From: Methanosarcinaceae archaeon
GTDB taxonomy: Archaea > Halobacteriota > Methanosarcinia > Methanosarcinales > Methanosarcinaceae
Assembly (NCBI GenBank): GCA_023544565.1
Contig: JAMJFS010000013.1
Location: 1-45,012, forward strand
Direction of reading: 5' to 3'
Length of the DNA: 45,012 nt
The position numbers were made by a program, and so were the translations under genes. A model generated the notes under the pieces. The model ran no database searches, was not told where the DNA came from, and was given only the letters and a program-made list of their open reading frames with translations. Below are positions 15,760-24,138 of this stretch, piece after piece. The first letter of the stretch is position 1, and every line of letters begins with the position of its first letter.

Positions 15760-18030
15760 TCATGCCTTATACTCACTTTCTACAACTTCTCTGATGCGGG
15801 CTGCGGTCTTTGGTCCAATAAGTTTAACATTTAGTAGTTCCTCGTAGTCGGCTTTCATGACTGCTTCCACTGAACCGAAATGCTTTAGCAGGCTGCGTGC
15901 AGCTTTTGGTCCTATCTCCGAGATCGCAGACACTACATATTCCTGTTGTTCTGAGAGCAGGCGTGATGATTTTTTACCGTGTGCGCTAACTTCCCGTTTT
16001 TTGTCGATCTGTTCTCGTTTTGCGATAACCTTGAGAAGTGATGCTGTATCTTCCGCATCGCGCGTGTAGAATATAGACACACTAAAGTCAATTGCAAGCG
16101 ATGCAAGTGTTCCATGTATCGCATTCGGATTAAGCTGTCTGGCTGTGAACAAACCTTCACCTTCAATTATGAGCGCAGTTTTGTCATAGGTGCGCGCAAG
16201 GTTTGAAACTTGAGTGAAAATGTTGCGCTGGGAGTCGATAAGTGAACTTGCAAAATCTTCAACGCTCTTGCGTTCGACTGCAAGCCTGTCGCTTAATACA
16301 TAATCCCCAACTTCAAGTGTTTTGAACACAACATTAACACCCAATTTATCAAGTGTGCGTGCAACAGTGCTCCTCATCTCGCGCTGGTCAACTATTATGG
16401 TCAATGATTCGGAATCGAATTCAGTGAGTTTCTTCTGATCTTTTTTATCGGATATGTCAGATTTCATAATATCATCTTCATAATCAGACTTGCGCACACT
16501 CATATCATCCTGCATTTGTCGCATATTTGACTGCATCCTGCGCTCTTTATGGTTGCTGCTCCAGTAGTATGCTTCATCCCGCGTGTCTTTTGTGACAAGT
16601 ACAACAACACGTCCTTTATGTTTTCTGCCTGTCCGTCCTTTTCTCTGTATGCTCCGGATCTCTGAAGGCACAGGTTCATAGAACAGCACAAGGTCAGTTG
16701 CCGGAATGTCCAATCCCTCCTCTGCAACCGATGTGGCAACAAGGGTATTGTATTCGCCGTCCTTGAATTTCTCGATGATCTCAACCTGTTGCTTTTGGTT
16801 CAATCCCTTGTCCTTATATTTTGATGCTTGACCCACAAACCTGATCGGATGCACGCCTTCTATTTCTGATAATGCGTTTGTGACAATCTCGGCAGTGTCG
16901 CGATAATTTGTGAACACGATCACGCGCGAGTCTGGATTGCCTTCAAGTTCTTCTTTGACGATCTGTCGCACCTTCTCCAGTTTGGGATGCTCTGTGGCGC
17001 ATTCCTTTACTCTGTGTGAAACCTGTTGAATATACAGGTCATTAGCAAGTCGTTTGGATGCTTTGCTACCGCTTTTTGAATATGCTTCATTGTCAAGCCG
17101 CTCCATGTACTTTAAAAGTGCCTCAATACCCTGTGTCTCTACCACTTCCACCGCATGGTTGACCTTGAGTATCTCTGCAAGTATAGATATTGCACCATAC
17201 ACCGCAGGATTTCCATCGCCGCGCAGTTGGGATTGCAGTTGCTTTTGAAGTGCCAGAAGGTCACGCTTAGAGGCGTTTTTATGATTCTGCACGTTAAACC
17301 CGAGTTCAGACAATTTGGTGAACCTGTCATCCAGGACCTTCTCCAGCAAACTTTTCAGTTCTTTTAGTTCATCAGGGAGTTTAACACGTTTCCACTCGAT
17401 CTCCTTCTCATAAACATAAGGCGCAACATCACTGTCGGTTTCAGTTTTCACAGCGACTGATCGTACGTGAAGTGCCTCACACACCTCATTTATTTTCTCA
17501 TTTTTACTGCCAGGACTTGCAGTTATTCCGAGAATGAGTGGATTTTGTGCCTGTTCAAAATATTTTTCTGCAATGTATGTGTATGCATAATTTCCAACTG
17601 CCCTGTGTGCTTCGTCAAAGGTTATGTGTGATACGTCATTCAGGTTGATCCTTTTTGTAAGCAGGTCGTTTTCGATAACCTGCGGTGTGGACACGATCAC
17701 CTTGCCTGTTTTCCACATCTCTTCACGTGTTGCCGGGGGCAGGCTGCCTGTAAATGTCAGTATCTCTTCTTCTGGCAGAAATAGGGCTTTTTTAAAAAAA
17801 GATGCATGCTGCTCAACAAGTGGTTTTGTAGGGGATAATATCAACACCTTGCCCCCTATCTTCTCAAGTCTTGATGCGATGACCAAAAGAGCAATTATTG
17901 TCTTGCCAAGTCCGGTCGGGAGGACTACAAGACTGGATGCTGAAAGTGCAGTGCCTGCAAGGTTTAACTGGTAAAGCCTCTGCTCGACAGTATCCGGTTT
18001 GATCAACGAATGCTTGATGTAGCTCGTCAT
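15760..18030 (-). CDS. hef: Hef helicase-nuclease (XPF/FANCM family)
   Basis: A fork-structure processing enzyme with helicase and nuclease halves. Helicase motifs include PTGLGKTI (Walker A), FDEAHR (DEAH-type), GITASPG and QRKGRTGR. The ERCC4 nuclease core VEVGDY-type GDYVLSDRLAVERKS (GDxn-ERKxxxD) lies near residues 575-595, and two helix-hairpin-helix motifs (ISEIGPKAARSLL and VKLIGPKTAARI) end the protein. At 756 residues it is complete. A GTG at 18057 is open, but family members start near the ATG at 18030 (MTSYIKHSLI), so I chose that. TTTAAAAGG upstream may be its TATA box. Confidence 0.93.
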   Translation of the reverse strand: MTSYIKHSLIKPDTVEQRLYQLNLAGTALSASSLVVLPTGLGKTIIALLVIASRLEKIGGKVLILSPTKPLVEQHASFFKKALFLPEEEILTFTGSLPPATREEMWKTGKVIVSTPQVIENDLLTKRINLNDVSHITFDEAHRAVGNYAYTYIAEKYFEQAQNPLILGITASPGSKNEKINEVCEALHVRSVAVKTETDSDVAPYVYEKEIEWKRVKLPDELKELKSLLEKVLDDRFTKLSELGFNVQNHKNASKRDLLALQKQLQSQLRGDGNPAVYGAISILAEILKVNHAVEVVETQGIEALLKYMERLDNEAYSKSGSKASKRLANDLYIQQVSHRVKECATEHPKLEKVRQIVKEELEGNPDSRVIVFTNYRDTAEIVTNALSEIEGVHPIRFVGQASKYKDKGLNQKQQVEIIEKFKDGEYNTLVATSVAEEGLDIPATDLVLFYEPVPSEIRSIQRKGRTGRKHKGRVVVLVTKDTRDEAYYWSSNHKERRMQSNMRQMQDDMSVRKSDYEDDIMKSDISDKKDQKKLTEFDSESLTIIVDQREMRSTVARTLDKLGVNVVFKTLEVGDYVLSDRLAVERKSVEDFASSLIDSQRNIFTQVSNLARTYDKTALIIEGEGLFTARQLNPNAIHGTLASLAIDFSVSIFYTRDAEDTASLLKVIAKREQIDKKREVSAHGKKSSRLLSEQQEYVVSAISEIGPKAARSLLKHFGSVEAVMKADYEELLNVKLIGPKTAARIREVVESEYKA

Positions 18031-18197
18031 GGTGTATTGTATATCTTTATTACGCACACAAATACGACCTTACACCTTTTAAACTTGTGGCAAGTGGGGT
18101 GAAAGTATTCGGGTTTTGGTTTTGCCATTCATCGTATTTGTATAGATGTGGTAAGATATCTGCGTAAATAAGATTGATTGTTTGAAACTAAAACCAA

Positions 18198-18224
18198 TGC
18201 AACCGCCGCAAGCGGCGCGTTTCC
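18198..18224 (+). repeat. REP-like palindrome, family B
   Basis: The unit is TGCAACCGCCGC, AA, GCGGCGCGTTTCC, with a CGCCGC/GCGGCG stem. It matches the copies at 44857-44885 and 28232-28261 in both flanks (TGCAAC on the left, TTCC on the right). Confidence 0.7.
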
Positions 18225-18240
18225 GTATCACTGATGCGAA

Positions 18241-18276
18241 CGATATGATATTGACGATATGATATTGACGATATGA
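18241..18276. repeat. tandem 14-bp repeat, about 2.6 units
   Basis: CGATATGATATTGA occurs twice in direct tandem (18241-18254, 18255-18268) and is followed by a partial third unit. It lies just after the REP-like palindrome in AT-rich DNA and looks like slippage-type sequence. Confidence 0.7.
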
Positions 18277-18479
18277 ACGTTCATTTGGCAAATATTATTT
18301 ATGAAAATATGCACACTGAATCAATCTGAACATTATCGAGGATTTTTTTGTAGTATATTTTATATTTGTTGTACAATTCAGGTTAATTCATCCGATTGTG
18401 ATATTTTGTCGCAATGTGTGAAATCTGTTGCCTACGGTGGTTTGACATTGTGTCAAAATGACCCACACATGTAATTCAT

Positions 18480-20240
18480 CTATTGAACCAGCGTACCCGC
18501 AGTCTTGAATTCTTTACCCTCGTACACAAGGCTATAGATCACGTTCTCTATGTCTTCAATTGGTGTGCGTACCTGACTCATGGAATCGCGGTCACGGATC
18601 GTCACTGCCTTATCGTTAAGTGATTCGTAATCGATAGTTATGGAATATGGCGTACCGATCTCGTCATTTCTGCGGTATCGTCTGCCAATTGTGCCGGAAT
18701 CGTCATAAGACACCAAAAGTCCTCTATTACGGATCAGTGCAACGATATCTTTTGCAGGAGTTATTAATTCGTTCTTTGTAATAAGTGGCAGAACAGCAAC
18801 CTGGACAGGTGCGACTTCACTATTGAGTTTGAACACGACCCTGCTCTCTTCTTCAGGTTCGTTGCTATTTTCTTCTTGTGCTTTGACTATCTCTTCATTG
18901 AATGCATGTTCCATTGTGCAGTAAAGTATCCTGTCAATACCGAAAGATGGCTCGATTACGTGTGGCACAATGTTTTCACCGCTGACCTTTACAGTCTCCT
19001 CTGCAAATTCTACAAGGTTTGATGATACAATAAACTCTTCGCCATCTACTATAACCGTGATCTTATCCTGTTCGAGTTCTTTTTGTGTCATGGCTTTGAG
19101 AGCATCTGCGATTACCTTTGCCTTTCCTTTGAAGATGGGTCCGAGTTTGCCCATATTAGGTTTCACTACAAAACTTGTGACCATCTTTGGTTCATCATAC
19201 TCGATGTATACGGAAAGTTCTGTTTTGCTCGTCTTTGCATGTGCATTAAGGTCAAAGTCAGTCCTGTCTGCAATACCAATGACCTCGATCCATCCGAACC
19301 TGTCTGTCTCGATCTCTGCATCCCAGCAGTCGATGGCATAGTGCGCCATTTCGTCTTTCTTATGCTGCCTGAATCTCAAGTGTTCTGAAGAAATGCCGAC
19401 ACGCTGGAGGAAATGGTTTGTAAGTGCGACATGGTATGCCAGAAATTCATGGGCAATGATCCCCTGTTCGAGTGCATCGCCAATAGTGATCTGTTCAACA
19501 GTGCCACTTTTCTGTCCTTCCTGGGAGTATAGGTTCAGGGTTGTGTCTGCGAATCGCTTGATATTTGGGTGTGTCTTATCGCGCGGGTCAATGAATATCT
19601 CTGCCTCTGCCTGCGTGAATTCCCTTAGCCTGATAACACCCTGGCGGGGTGAGATCTCGTTGCGGTATGATTTTCCGATCTGGGTTGCTCCGAATGGGAG
19701 TTTATCGCGGTAGAATTTTAAGAGTCTCTGGAAATTGATGAACATTCCCTGTGCGGTTTCGGGGCGCATGTAGCCCGGTCGCCCTCCGCCGGGTCCGATT
19801 GCGGTTTGGAACATCAAGTTGAACTCATATGCGTCACCAAGATCTCCGCCGCATTCGGGGCATTTGATATCGTTGTTCTTGATGATCGTGTCCAGTTCGG
19901 TGTTGCTCAGTGCATCTGCAACTTCTACGATATTATCCACGAGATGGTCTGCCCTGAATGCTTCGCCACATTTTTTGCATTCGCAGAGAGGGTCGGAAAA
20001 ACCGCCAACATGACCGGATGCCACAAAAACATCTTCGATACCGATTGTCGGGGTCTCGATCTCCATGAATCCTTCATGGATGACGTACAAATCGCGCCAT
20101 ATCTGTTCGATCCGTCGTTTAAGGGTGCTGCCAAGTGGTCCGTAGTCATAAAAACCTGCTGCGCCGCCGTATAGTTCAAAGGAGTTCCATAAAAAACCGC
20201 GCCGTTTTGCCAGTTCAATAACTTTCTCATATTTGTCCAT
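18480..20240 (-). CDS. glyS: glycine--tRNA ligase
   Basis: A class II glycyl-tRNA synthetase of the archaeal/eukaryal alpha2 type. It begins MDKYEKVIELAKRRGF and has GFYDYGPLG. An inserted zinc site is made by CECKKCGEAF and CPECGG. Motif 2 lies around NEISPRQGVIRLREFTQ, and motif 3 contains PSFGIDRILYC. The C-terminal anticodon domain (AVLPLITKNELI) closes the 586-residue protein, a normal length. TTTATAAC about 25-30 bases upstream of the start region gives a short-leader transcript. It is a single gene. Confidence 0.95.
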   Translation of the reverse strand: MDKYEKVIELAKRRGFLWNSFELYGGAAGFYDYGPLGSTLKRRIEQIWRDLYVIHEGFMEIETPTIGIEDVFVASGHVGGFSDPLCECKKCGEAFRADHLVDNIVEVADALSNTELDTIIKNNDIKCPECGGDLGDAYEFNLMFQTAIGPGGGRPGYMRPETAQGMFINFQRLLKFYRDKLPFGATQIGKSYRNEISPRQGVIRLREFTQAEAEIFIDPRDKTHPNIKRFADTTLNLYSQEGQKSGTVEQITIGDALEQGIIAHEFLAYHVALTNHFLQRVGISSEHLRFRQHKKDEMAHYAIDCWDAEIETDRFGWIEVIGIADRTDFDLNAHAKTSKTELSVYIEYDEPKMVTSFVVKPNMGKLGPIFKGKAKVIADALKAMTQKELEQDKITVIVDGEEFIVSSNLVEFAEETVKVSGENIVPHVIEPSFGIDRILYCTMEHAFNEEIVKAQEENSNEPEEESRVVFKLNSEVAPVQVAVLPLITKNELITPAKDIVALIRNRGLLVSYDDSGTIGRRYRRNDEIGTPYSITIDYESLNDKAVTIRDRDSMSQVRTPIEDIENVIYSLVYEGKEFKTAGTLVQ

Positions 20241-20639
20241 GATGAAGCCTCATAAGTTGAATAATTGGTTATAAAGTAGTGATACATCATCGATATTTCC
20301 ATTACATTTAATTGTGTCGAGATATTTCAATGTTTTTTGTTTTATATGTTCTATCATGTCAGATGTCATGTGGTCACAATGTATCAAAAGTGTGGACATA
20401 AAATATATCTACATGTGCCCACATATGGGTATTGGAAGCAAGATAAAAAACAAAACAAAAAAATCATATCGTACCACCTATAAGATTTTTTATGTCATTC
20501 CAACACAATGTCTTGCTTCATTCAATTACCCCCCAATCTTTCTATCTATTTGTTGTTGGAATTCTTTTTTTTCAAATAATTAAATCTTGAATTTTAGTAT
20601 CTGCAACATTTATCAATAATGAAATTCAGGTTAGTATGT
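20241..20639. other. intergenic region upstream of glyS
   Basis: No gene is seen in these 400 bases. They contain the glyS promoter (minus-strand TATA near 20266-20277), several A-rich runs, and the promoter of the small gene at 20640. One 89-codon frame here is AT-rich noise without a ribosome site. Confidence 0.5.
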
Positions 20640-20978
20640 ATGGCAAGAAAATTATCTGACACTGACCTGCAGATCATGCACAAGCTTGTTCCTGAATTGA
20701 CAGACGATTCATGTTCTTCTTCTCATCCTGCATATCGTTCTATCTTACCACCCGTTTCAAACAGGTATTCAAGTTCGGACGATGATTTTAAAGAACGGCT
20801 CTCCAGACTTACGGAGCAGGAACTGGAATATATTGTTGGTCTGATATTCGATGGGATGGAATGTCTTAACTGCGTGCAAAAATCACATATTGGAATATTG
20901 CTTCAGATTGTTTTAGAACGTTTGTCAAAAGAAAGAAGTGAAGACCTAAAAGAGATGTGCGGGATATTTGATCTTTAG
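20640..20978 (+). CDS. small helical protein, unknown
   Basis: A 112-residue protein that I cannot place. The N-terminus (MARKLSDTDLQIMHKLVPEL) and the C-terminal half (LTEQELEYIVGLIFDGMECL through LSKERSEDL) are helical, joined by a Ser-rich linker. Two cysteines occur as CLNC. No membrane segment is seen. The frame opens at 20619, but the second ATG at 20640 gives a cleaner protein start and has GGTTAG upstream. It stands alone before the convergent aldolase-family gene. Confidence 0.65.
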   Translation: MARKLSDTDLQIMHKLVPELTDDSCSSSHPAYRSILPPVSNRYSSSDDDFKERLSRLTEQELEYIVGLIFDGMECLNCVQKSHIGILLQIVLERLSKERSEDLKEMCGIFDL

Positions 20979-21048
20979 TCTCCCACACATTTGAAATTGA
21001 TTATTAATTTCGATTTTCTTAACTTTAACTTTAACTTTAACTTTAACC

Positions 21049-21846
21049 TTAAGATCGATCTTGCATCGCTTCTTCGGCTGTCATTCCGCCGTGCACGATC
21101 TTCGAGATCCTTGAAACAAGTGCAGCAGGGTCATCAGATTGGAATACGTTCCTGCCGATCGAAACACCTTTACCTCCTGCGGCAAGTGAATCATATATCA
21201 TTTCAAGGAGTTCCTGCTCTGTGTTCATTTGTGGCCCACCGGCAATTACAATAGGCACAGGGCAGCCATTGACCACTTCTTTGAACGTATCGATGTCACC
21301 TGTGTAGTTCGTTTTGACAATGTCTGCGCCAAGTTCTGCACCTATGCGTGCTGCATGTTTGACATATTCTACATTGTGCTCTGAATCTACTTTCCGTCCT
21401 CTTGGATACATCATTGCCAGAAGTGGCATCCCCCATTCATCGCACCGCTCTGCAACGAATCCAAGATCCTGGAGCATTTCAGATTCATCCTCTGCACCAA
21501 CATTGATGTGTACTGACACTGCATCTGCACCGACCTTTATCGCTTCTTCAACGGTTGTTACAAGCACTTTGTGGTTTTGGTCCGGCCCGAGAGATGTTGA
21601 TGCTGATAAGTGGATGATCAGTCCGATATCATGTCCATAGCCGCGATGTCCGTGTTTTGGCAGTCCCATGTGTCCGAGCACTGCGTTTGCACCGCCTTGT
21701 GCAACTTTGTTGACGGCTTCGGGTAGGTTGATTAGTCCTTTGATCGGACCGGCTCCAACGCCGTGGTCCATCGGGACTATTATTGTGTTGCCTGTACCGC
21801 GGTCGAATATCCGCTCCATCCTGACCGATTTGCCTATTTCGCTCAT
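21049..21846 (-). CDS. second ADTH synthase / class I aldolase-family enzyme
   Basis: A 265-residue DeoC/LacD-type class I aldolase, close to 2-amino-3,7-dideoxy-D-threo-hept-6-ulosonate (ADTH) synthase. It has [13 protein letters not shown], the [11 protein letters not shown] loop, [16 protein letters not shown] with the Schiff-base Lys, and IAGGPQMNT. It is a clear paralogue of the enzyme at 32551-33348, which sits in the aro operon. This one stands alone next to hicBA. An open frame extends to 21975 but runs through a dispersed repeat at 21901, so the ATG at 21846 (MSEIGKS) is the real start. It could be a second ADTH synthase or a fructose-bisphosphate aldolase. Confidence 0.85.
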   Translation of the reverse strand: MSEIGKSVRMERIFDRGTGNTIIVPMDHGVGAGPIKGLINLPEAVNKVAQGGANAVLGHMGLPKHGHRGYGHDIGLIIHLSASTSLGPDQNHKVLVTTVEEAIKVGADAVSVHINVGAEDESEMLQDLGFVAERCDEWGMPLLAMMYPRGRKVDSEHNVEYVKHAARIGAELGADIVKTNYTGDIDTFKEVVNGCPVPIVIAGGPQMNTEQELLEMIYDSLAAGGKGVSIGRNVFQSDDPAALVSRISKIVHGGMTAEEAMQDRS

Positions 21847-21900
21847 GTGGTTTGTATAGGATTTGATGTTAGATAGTTTTTTGGTCTGGATCGTTTTTAA

Positions 21901-21926
21901 CCGCAGAGCACGCTGAGGGCGCAGAG
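21901..21926. repeat. CCGCAGA-type dispersed repeat
   Basis: CCGCAGAGCACGCTGAGGGC followed by GCAGAG resembles the CCGCAGA-GCAGA repeats scattered through many environmental bacterial and archaeal genomes. A related inverted pair is at 33577-33639. It lies between hicA and the aldolase-family gene. Confidence 0.6.
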
Positions 21927-21976
21927 TTGTTATAGGGGGTGATAAATTTGGTTTTATTCGACGTGTTAAAAACATT

Positions 21977-22204
21977 TCAGAGTAGTTTTTTAAACTCCTC
22001 TATATCAATATTCATGTCCTTTAACGCAGATCTTACAATTTTTGGATGTAAAATTTTTCCGGTATGATATGGTATTGTTAGTCTCTGACCTTTGGCATTT
22101 TTGTATATTATGTGACTTCCTGATTGTCGCACTAATTCAAATCCAAGTTTTTCAACAACTTTGATCAGATGCTTTGCGTCAACTCTTGGAAGTTTACTGT
22201 TCAT
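21977..22204 (-). CDS. hicA: HicA-type mRNA interferase toxin
   Basis: A 75-residue protein of the HicA/YcfA family, a small double-stranded-RNA-binding-like fold that cuts mRNA. The conserved [11 protein letters not shown] with the catalytic His (GSH) and the [19 protein letters not shown] segment are both present. It follows hicB with a 4-base overlap, the normal coupling of a toxin-antitoxin pair. The antitoxin is encoded first, the reverse of the classical order. Confidence 0.9.
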   Translation of the reverse strand: MNSKLPRVDAKHLIKVVEKLGFELVRQSGSHIIYKNAKGQRLTIPYHTGKILHPKIVRSALKDMNIDIEEFKKLL

Positions 22205-22425
22205 GCAGTAACCTCTACTGCAGCAAGACTAAAATTGTTGATATGTTCAACGATTCCCCCACTTTCTTCGATATCTTCAAGATGCAATTTGATTGCATCT
22301 TTTATGTTTTCAAGAACTTCTTCATACGTTTCACCTTGCGAATAACAGCCTTGTAAGGCTGGACAAGATGCAAAATATCCATCATCATCCTTTTCGACAA
22401 GCACCGGAAGTGTGTATTTTTCCAT
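22201..22425 (-). CDS. hicB: HicB-type antitoxin
   Basis: A 74-residue antitoxin of the HicB family. The partial RNase-H-like fold shows as YTLPVLVEKDDDGYFASCPALQGCYSQGETYEE and IKDAIKLHLEDIEESG. No C-terminal DNA-binding helix-turn-helix or ribbon-helix-helix can be seen, so it is the short form and may not bind its own promoter by itself. GGTGA just upstream fixes the start at the ATG at 22425, not the TTG at 22437. It overlaps hicA by 4 bases. Confidence 0.88.
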   Translation of the reverse strand: MEKYTLPVLVEKDDDGYFASCPALQGCYSQGETYEEVLENIKDAIKLHLEDIEESGGIVEHINNFSLAAVEVTA

Positions 22426-22504
22426 TTTATTCACCAATTATAACTATGGTAGTGTTTATATGAATAATATTAATAATTTTCCGACCGATTTGACACAACT
22501 GTTT

Positions 22505-23017
22505 TCAAATATTCTCGTTTTGGTACCTGCCTGAATATCCTTTTGCGACCTCTGTGTTGAGGTGATAGAATAGCAACTGCATCACACGAGCATCCTTCTC
22601 GACCGTAAATCCTGCTGGATTGTGCACAACAAGCATACACTCACTGCGCCCGCGGTATCCTGCATCCCAGACTGCTGTTTCAAGGGTCGCACCGCACCGA
22701 AGCAGGCTTGACCTTGGTTTTGCGATGGCCGCCAGGTCTTTAGGAATGTTCACGATCTCGTTTAAGAGTATCTTGTAGGAACCCTGTGGGAGTGTCACCC
22801 ATCCTTCGTTGTCGAATTTGATGACTTCGCTGCCTGGGATTACACGTTTGGAGTTGTCGTAATCTACTGTTCCGGCACCTGTGAGTCTTTCCACTTGTTT
22901 GAGTGTCATTTCGACACCGTTTGGTTGTGTCTGGAGGTCGGGGTCGATCATGTTTTCAACGAGCGGGGGGGTTCCTGCGATCAGGGAGGAGAGTTCATTT
23001 TTGGATAGGAGGGTCAT
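22505..23017 (-). CDS. dut: dUTP diphosphatase / dCTP deaminase-family protein
   Basis: A 170-residue trimeric-type nucleotide hydrolase. It carries PNGVEMTLKQVE, AIAKPRSSLLRCGATLETAVWDAGYRG (the central active-site region) and a C-terminal GYSGRYQNE that closes over the substrate. The archaeal form of this length, as I recall from Methanosarcina, is annotated as deoxyuridine triphosphatase. Bifunctional dCTP deaminases are relatives, so deamination cannot be ruled out. It keeps dUTP out of DNA. It is probably a single gene. Confidence 0.85.
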   Translation of the reverse strand: MTLLSKNELSSLIAGTPPLVENMIDPDLQTQPNGVEMTLKQVERLTGAGTVDYDNSKRVIPGSEVIKFDNEGWVTLPQGSYKILLNEIVNIPKDLAAIAKPRSSLLRCGATLETAVWDAGYRGRSECMLVVHNPAGFTVEKDARVMQLLFYHLNTEVAKGYSGRYQNENI

Positions 23018-23067
23018 AATATTAGTGTAATATTGGTGGTAAATATTAATATTTTTTGGAAATGGCG

Positions 23068-23098
23068 GGATACGCCGCCTGCGGCGGTTATGTTGGTT
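23068..23098 (-). repeat. REP-like palindrome, family B
   Basis: GGGATACGCCGCCTGCGGCG followed by GTTATGTTGG. The CGCCGC/GCGGCG stem and the outer GG-AT and GTTG flanks match the family in inverted orientation. It lies between dut and tRNA-Val. Confidence 0.65.
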
Positions 23099-23110
23099 TT
23101 TGTATCACAT

Positions 23111-23117
23111 AAAAAAA
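23111..23117 (-). terminator. oligo-T stop after tRNA-Val
   Basis: A run of seven T on the minus strand lies 12 bases after the tRNA 3' end, a typical archaeal tRNA terminator. Confidence 0.55.
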
Positions 23118-23128
23118 GATCAAAACAA

Positions 23129-23202
23129 TGGGCCCGCTGAGATTCGAACTCAGGACCTCCGCCGTGTGAAGGCGACGTCATAACCGGCTAGACCACGAGC
23201 CC
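23129..23202 (-). tRNA. tRNA-Val (CAC)
   Basis: On the minus strand the acceptor stem is GGGCTCG/CGGGCCC with discriminator A. The D arm is GTC-TAGCCGGTTAT-GAC, the anticodon stem is TCGCC/GGCGG around TTCACAC, and the T arm is CTGAG-TTCGAAT-CTCAG. With U33 in place the anticodon is CAC, reading GTG. No intron and no encoded CCA are seen. Confidence 0.93.
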
Positions 23203-23233
23203 ACATTTGTTGAATTTGATATAAGGGTTGTAC

Positions 23234-23279
23234 TTGGTTGGTGAAGTAAACTATAATGGAATTAACTGCCTATAAGGAT
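23234..23279 (+). repeat. degenerate 46-base direct repeat, copy 1
   Basis: It begins TTGGTTGGTGAAGTAAACTA and aligns without gaps to 23744-23789, with about 36 of 46 bases identical by my count. The copies are 510 bases apart. Confidence 0.55.
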
Positions 23280-23329
23280 ATCGTAAAGCGATAATAAAGC
23301 AAATTAAAACTACTATTGTTTTGTATTAG

Positions 23330-23674
23330 TGTATCTTTCATCGCAGTTATAAGTATCAGGATCATGACATTTGTGGATGCAAGATAAAGATACGCTGCAA
23401 TTGCAAACACAGTACCGACATGACCAATCATGCAGGTAATCATGCAGATGTGGTAAATGCAAATTTCATAAATGGAATATTATAGGAGTATGGTGGCACT
23501 GGCAATAAAAATTATTACGATGGTTCCCAAAATTTGGTATTCGTAACAAAACTACGTCCCAACGCTTCAGGTTTACCAGGTATATCGGGAATGCACAACT
23601 ATGAAATCTCAATACCATCCACATTAAATGCGACTGTGGATAGGGATATGGATTTTTTTGTGGAATTGATATAA
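23330..23674 (+). pseudogene. possible gene remnant with one internal TAG
   Basis: One frame is open for about 114 codons apart from a single TAG at 23483-23485, and ends at TAA (23672-23674). The part after the TAG reads EYGGTGNKNYYDG, then NLVFVTKLRPNASG and an SIPSTLNATVDRDMDFFVEL end, which looks protein-like. An ATG at 23420 precedes the TAG, but no ribosome site was found. I do not recognise a family. TAG can encode pyrrolysine in Methanosarcinaceae, but nothing here supports that over simple decay. Chance openness in AT-rich DNA is also possible. Confidence 0.3.
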
Positions 23675-23702
23675 AGATGTATCTCGTAGTGTATATTTTA
23701 AA

Positions 23703-23727
23703 ATTATGTACTCCGAGTTAACGCGAA
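23703..23727 (-). repeat. hairpin repeat family A, right half only
   Basis: These 25 bases are an exact reverse complement of 44978-45002 (core GCGTTAACTCGGAGTACATA). The left half of the element is missing, so it is a truncated copy. Confidence 0.8.
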
Positions 23728-23743
23728 TTAATTAAGCATTTTA

Positions 23744-23789
23744 TTGGTTGATGAAGTATACTAACATAGAATTATTTGCCAATACGGAT
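23744..23789 (+). repeat. degenerate 46-base direct repeat, copy 2
   Basis: It begins TTGGTTGATGAAGTATACTA and pairs with the copy at 23234-23279. It lies between the truncated repeat A and the small membrane protein gene. Confidence 0.55.
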
Positions 23790-23808
23790 CTTGCAAAAAA
23801 AACAAAAT

Positions 23809-24003
23809 TTAATCTTTCTTTGGTTTTCTAAATATAACATATGTCACTATAATACAAGTTGCCAATATTAGGCCCATGGCACTTGTTGGTGGTAAAAACA
23901 TATATGCTAAAATTGCATTTAATGTTCCAATAATCACAGCGATTGGTATTAATAATGCTGTTTTCCTTAGTGAATCCTTGTCCATGATTTCGATTTCATT
24001 CAT
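23809..24003 (-). CDS. small two-helix membrane protein
   Basis: A 64-residue protein I do not recognise. After a short charged N-terminus (MNEIEIMDKDSLRK) there are two hydrophobic segments, about residues 15-35 and 42-58, and a positive tail RKPKKD. GAGGGAT, a fair ribosome site, lies four bases before the ATG. The positive C-terminus suggests that both ends face the cytoplasm. Confidence 0.65.
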   Translation of the reverse strand: MNEIEIMDKDSLRKTALLIPIAVIIGTLNAILAYMFLPPTSAMGLILATCIIVTYVIFRKPKKD

Positions 24004-24138
24004 ATTTATCCCTCAACAGATATTAAATATAATTGTAGTGATATCATATATATACATTTTGTAAAATTATTATTTTTTATGTGTCAATAAACAATAAAAA
24101 AAGGGGGCATACACGGTTGTGCGGAGTGTAATATTTTG

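Larger units (their letters stand above)
18031..18479. other. intergenic region between hef and glyS
   Basis: No gene is seen. The stretch holds the hef promoter, a REP-like palindrome at 18198-18224, a tandem repeat at 18241-18276, and a perfect 7-bp dyad TTTGACA-TTG-TGTCAAA at 18441-18457 in the glyS 3' region. The bases GCCTACGGTGG at 18430-18440 may be a decayed, inverted REP copy. A 70-codon minus-strand frame here overlaps the repeats and has no coding character. Confidence 0.6.
23203..23808. other. intergenic region with decayed sequence
   Basis: No intact gene is visible in these 606 bases. Two degenerate 46-base direct repeats (23234 and 23744) flank a reading frame broken by one stop (23330-23674) and a partial copy of hairpin repeat A (23703-23727). 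The layout suggests the remains of a gene or small insert next to tRNA-Val. Confidence 0.55.

Noticed and set aside
18079-18291. 70-codon minus-strand frame
   Set aside because: It crosses a REP palindrome and a tandem repeat and looks non-coding.
21847-21975. 43-residue N-terminal extension of the aldolase-family gene
   Set aside because: It is encoded by a dispersed repeat and is absent from the paralogue, so the start was placed at 21846.
23129-23202. Anticodon TTC (Glu) for the second tRNA
   Set aside because: That register breaks the anticodon stem. With five pairs and U33 in place the anticodon is CAC (Val).
23330-23674. A pyrrolysine protein read through TAG
   Set aside because: No family match, ribosome site or nearby methylamine gene supports it, so decay is the simpler reading.
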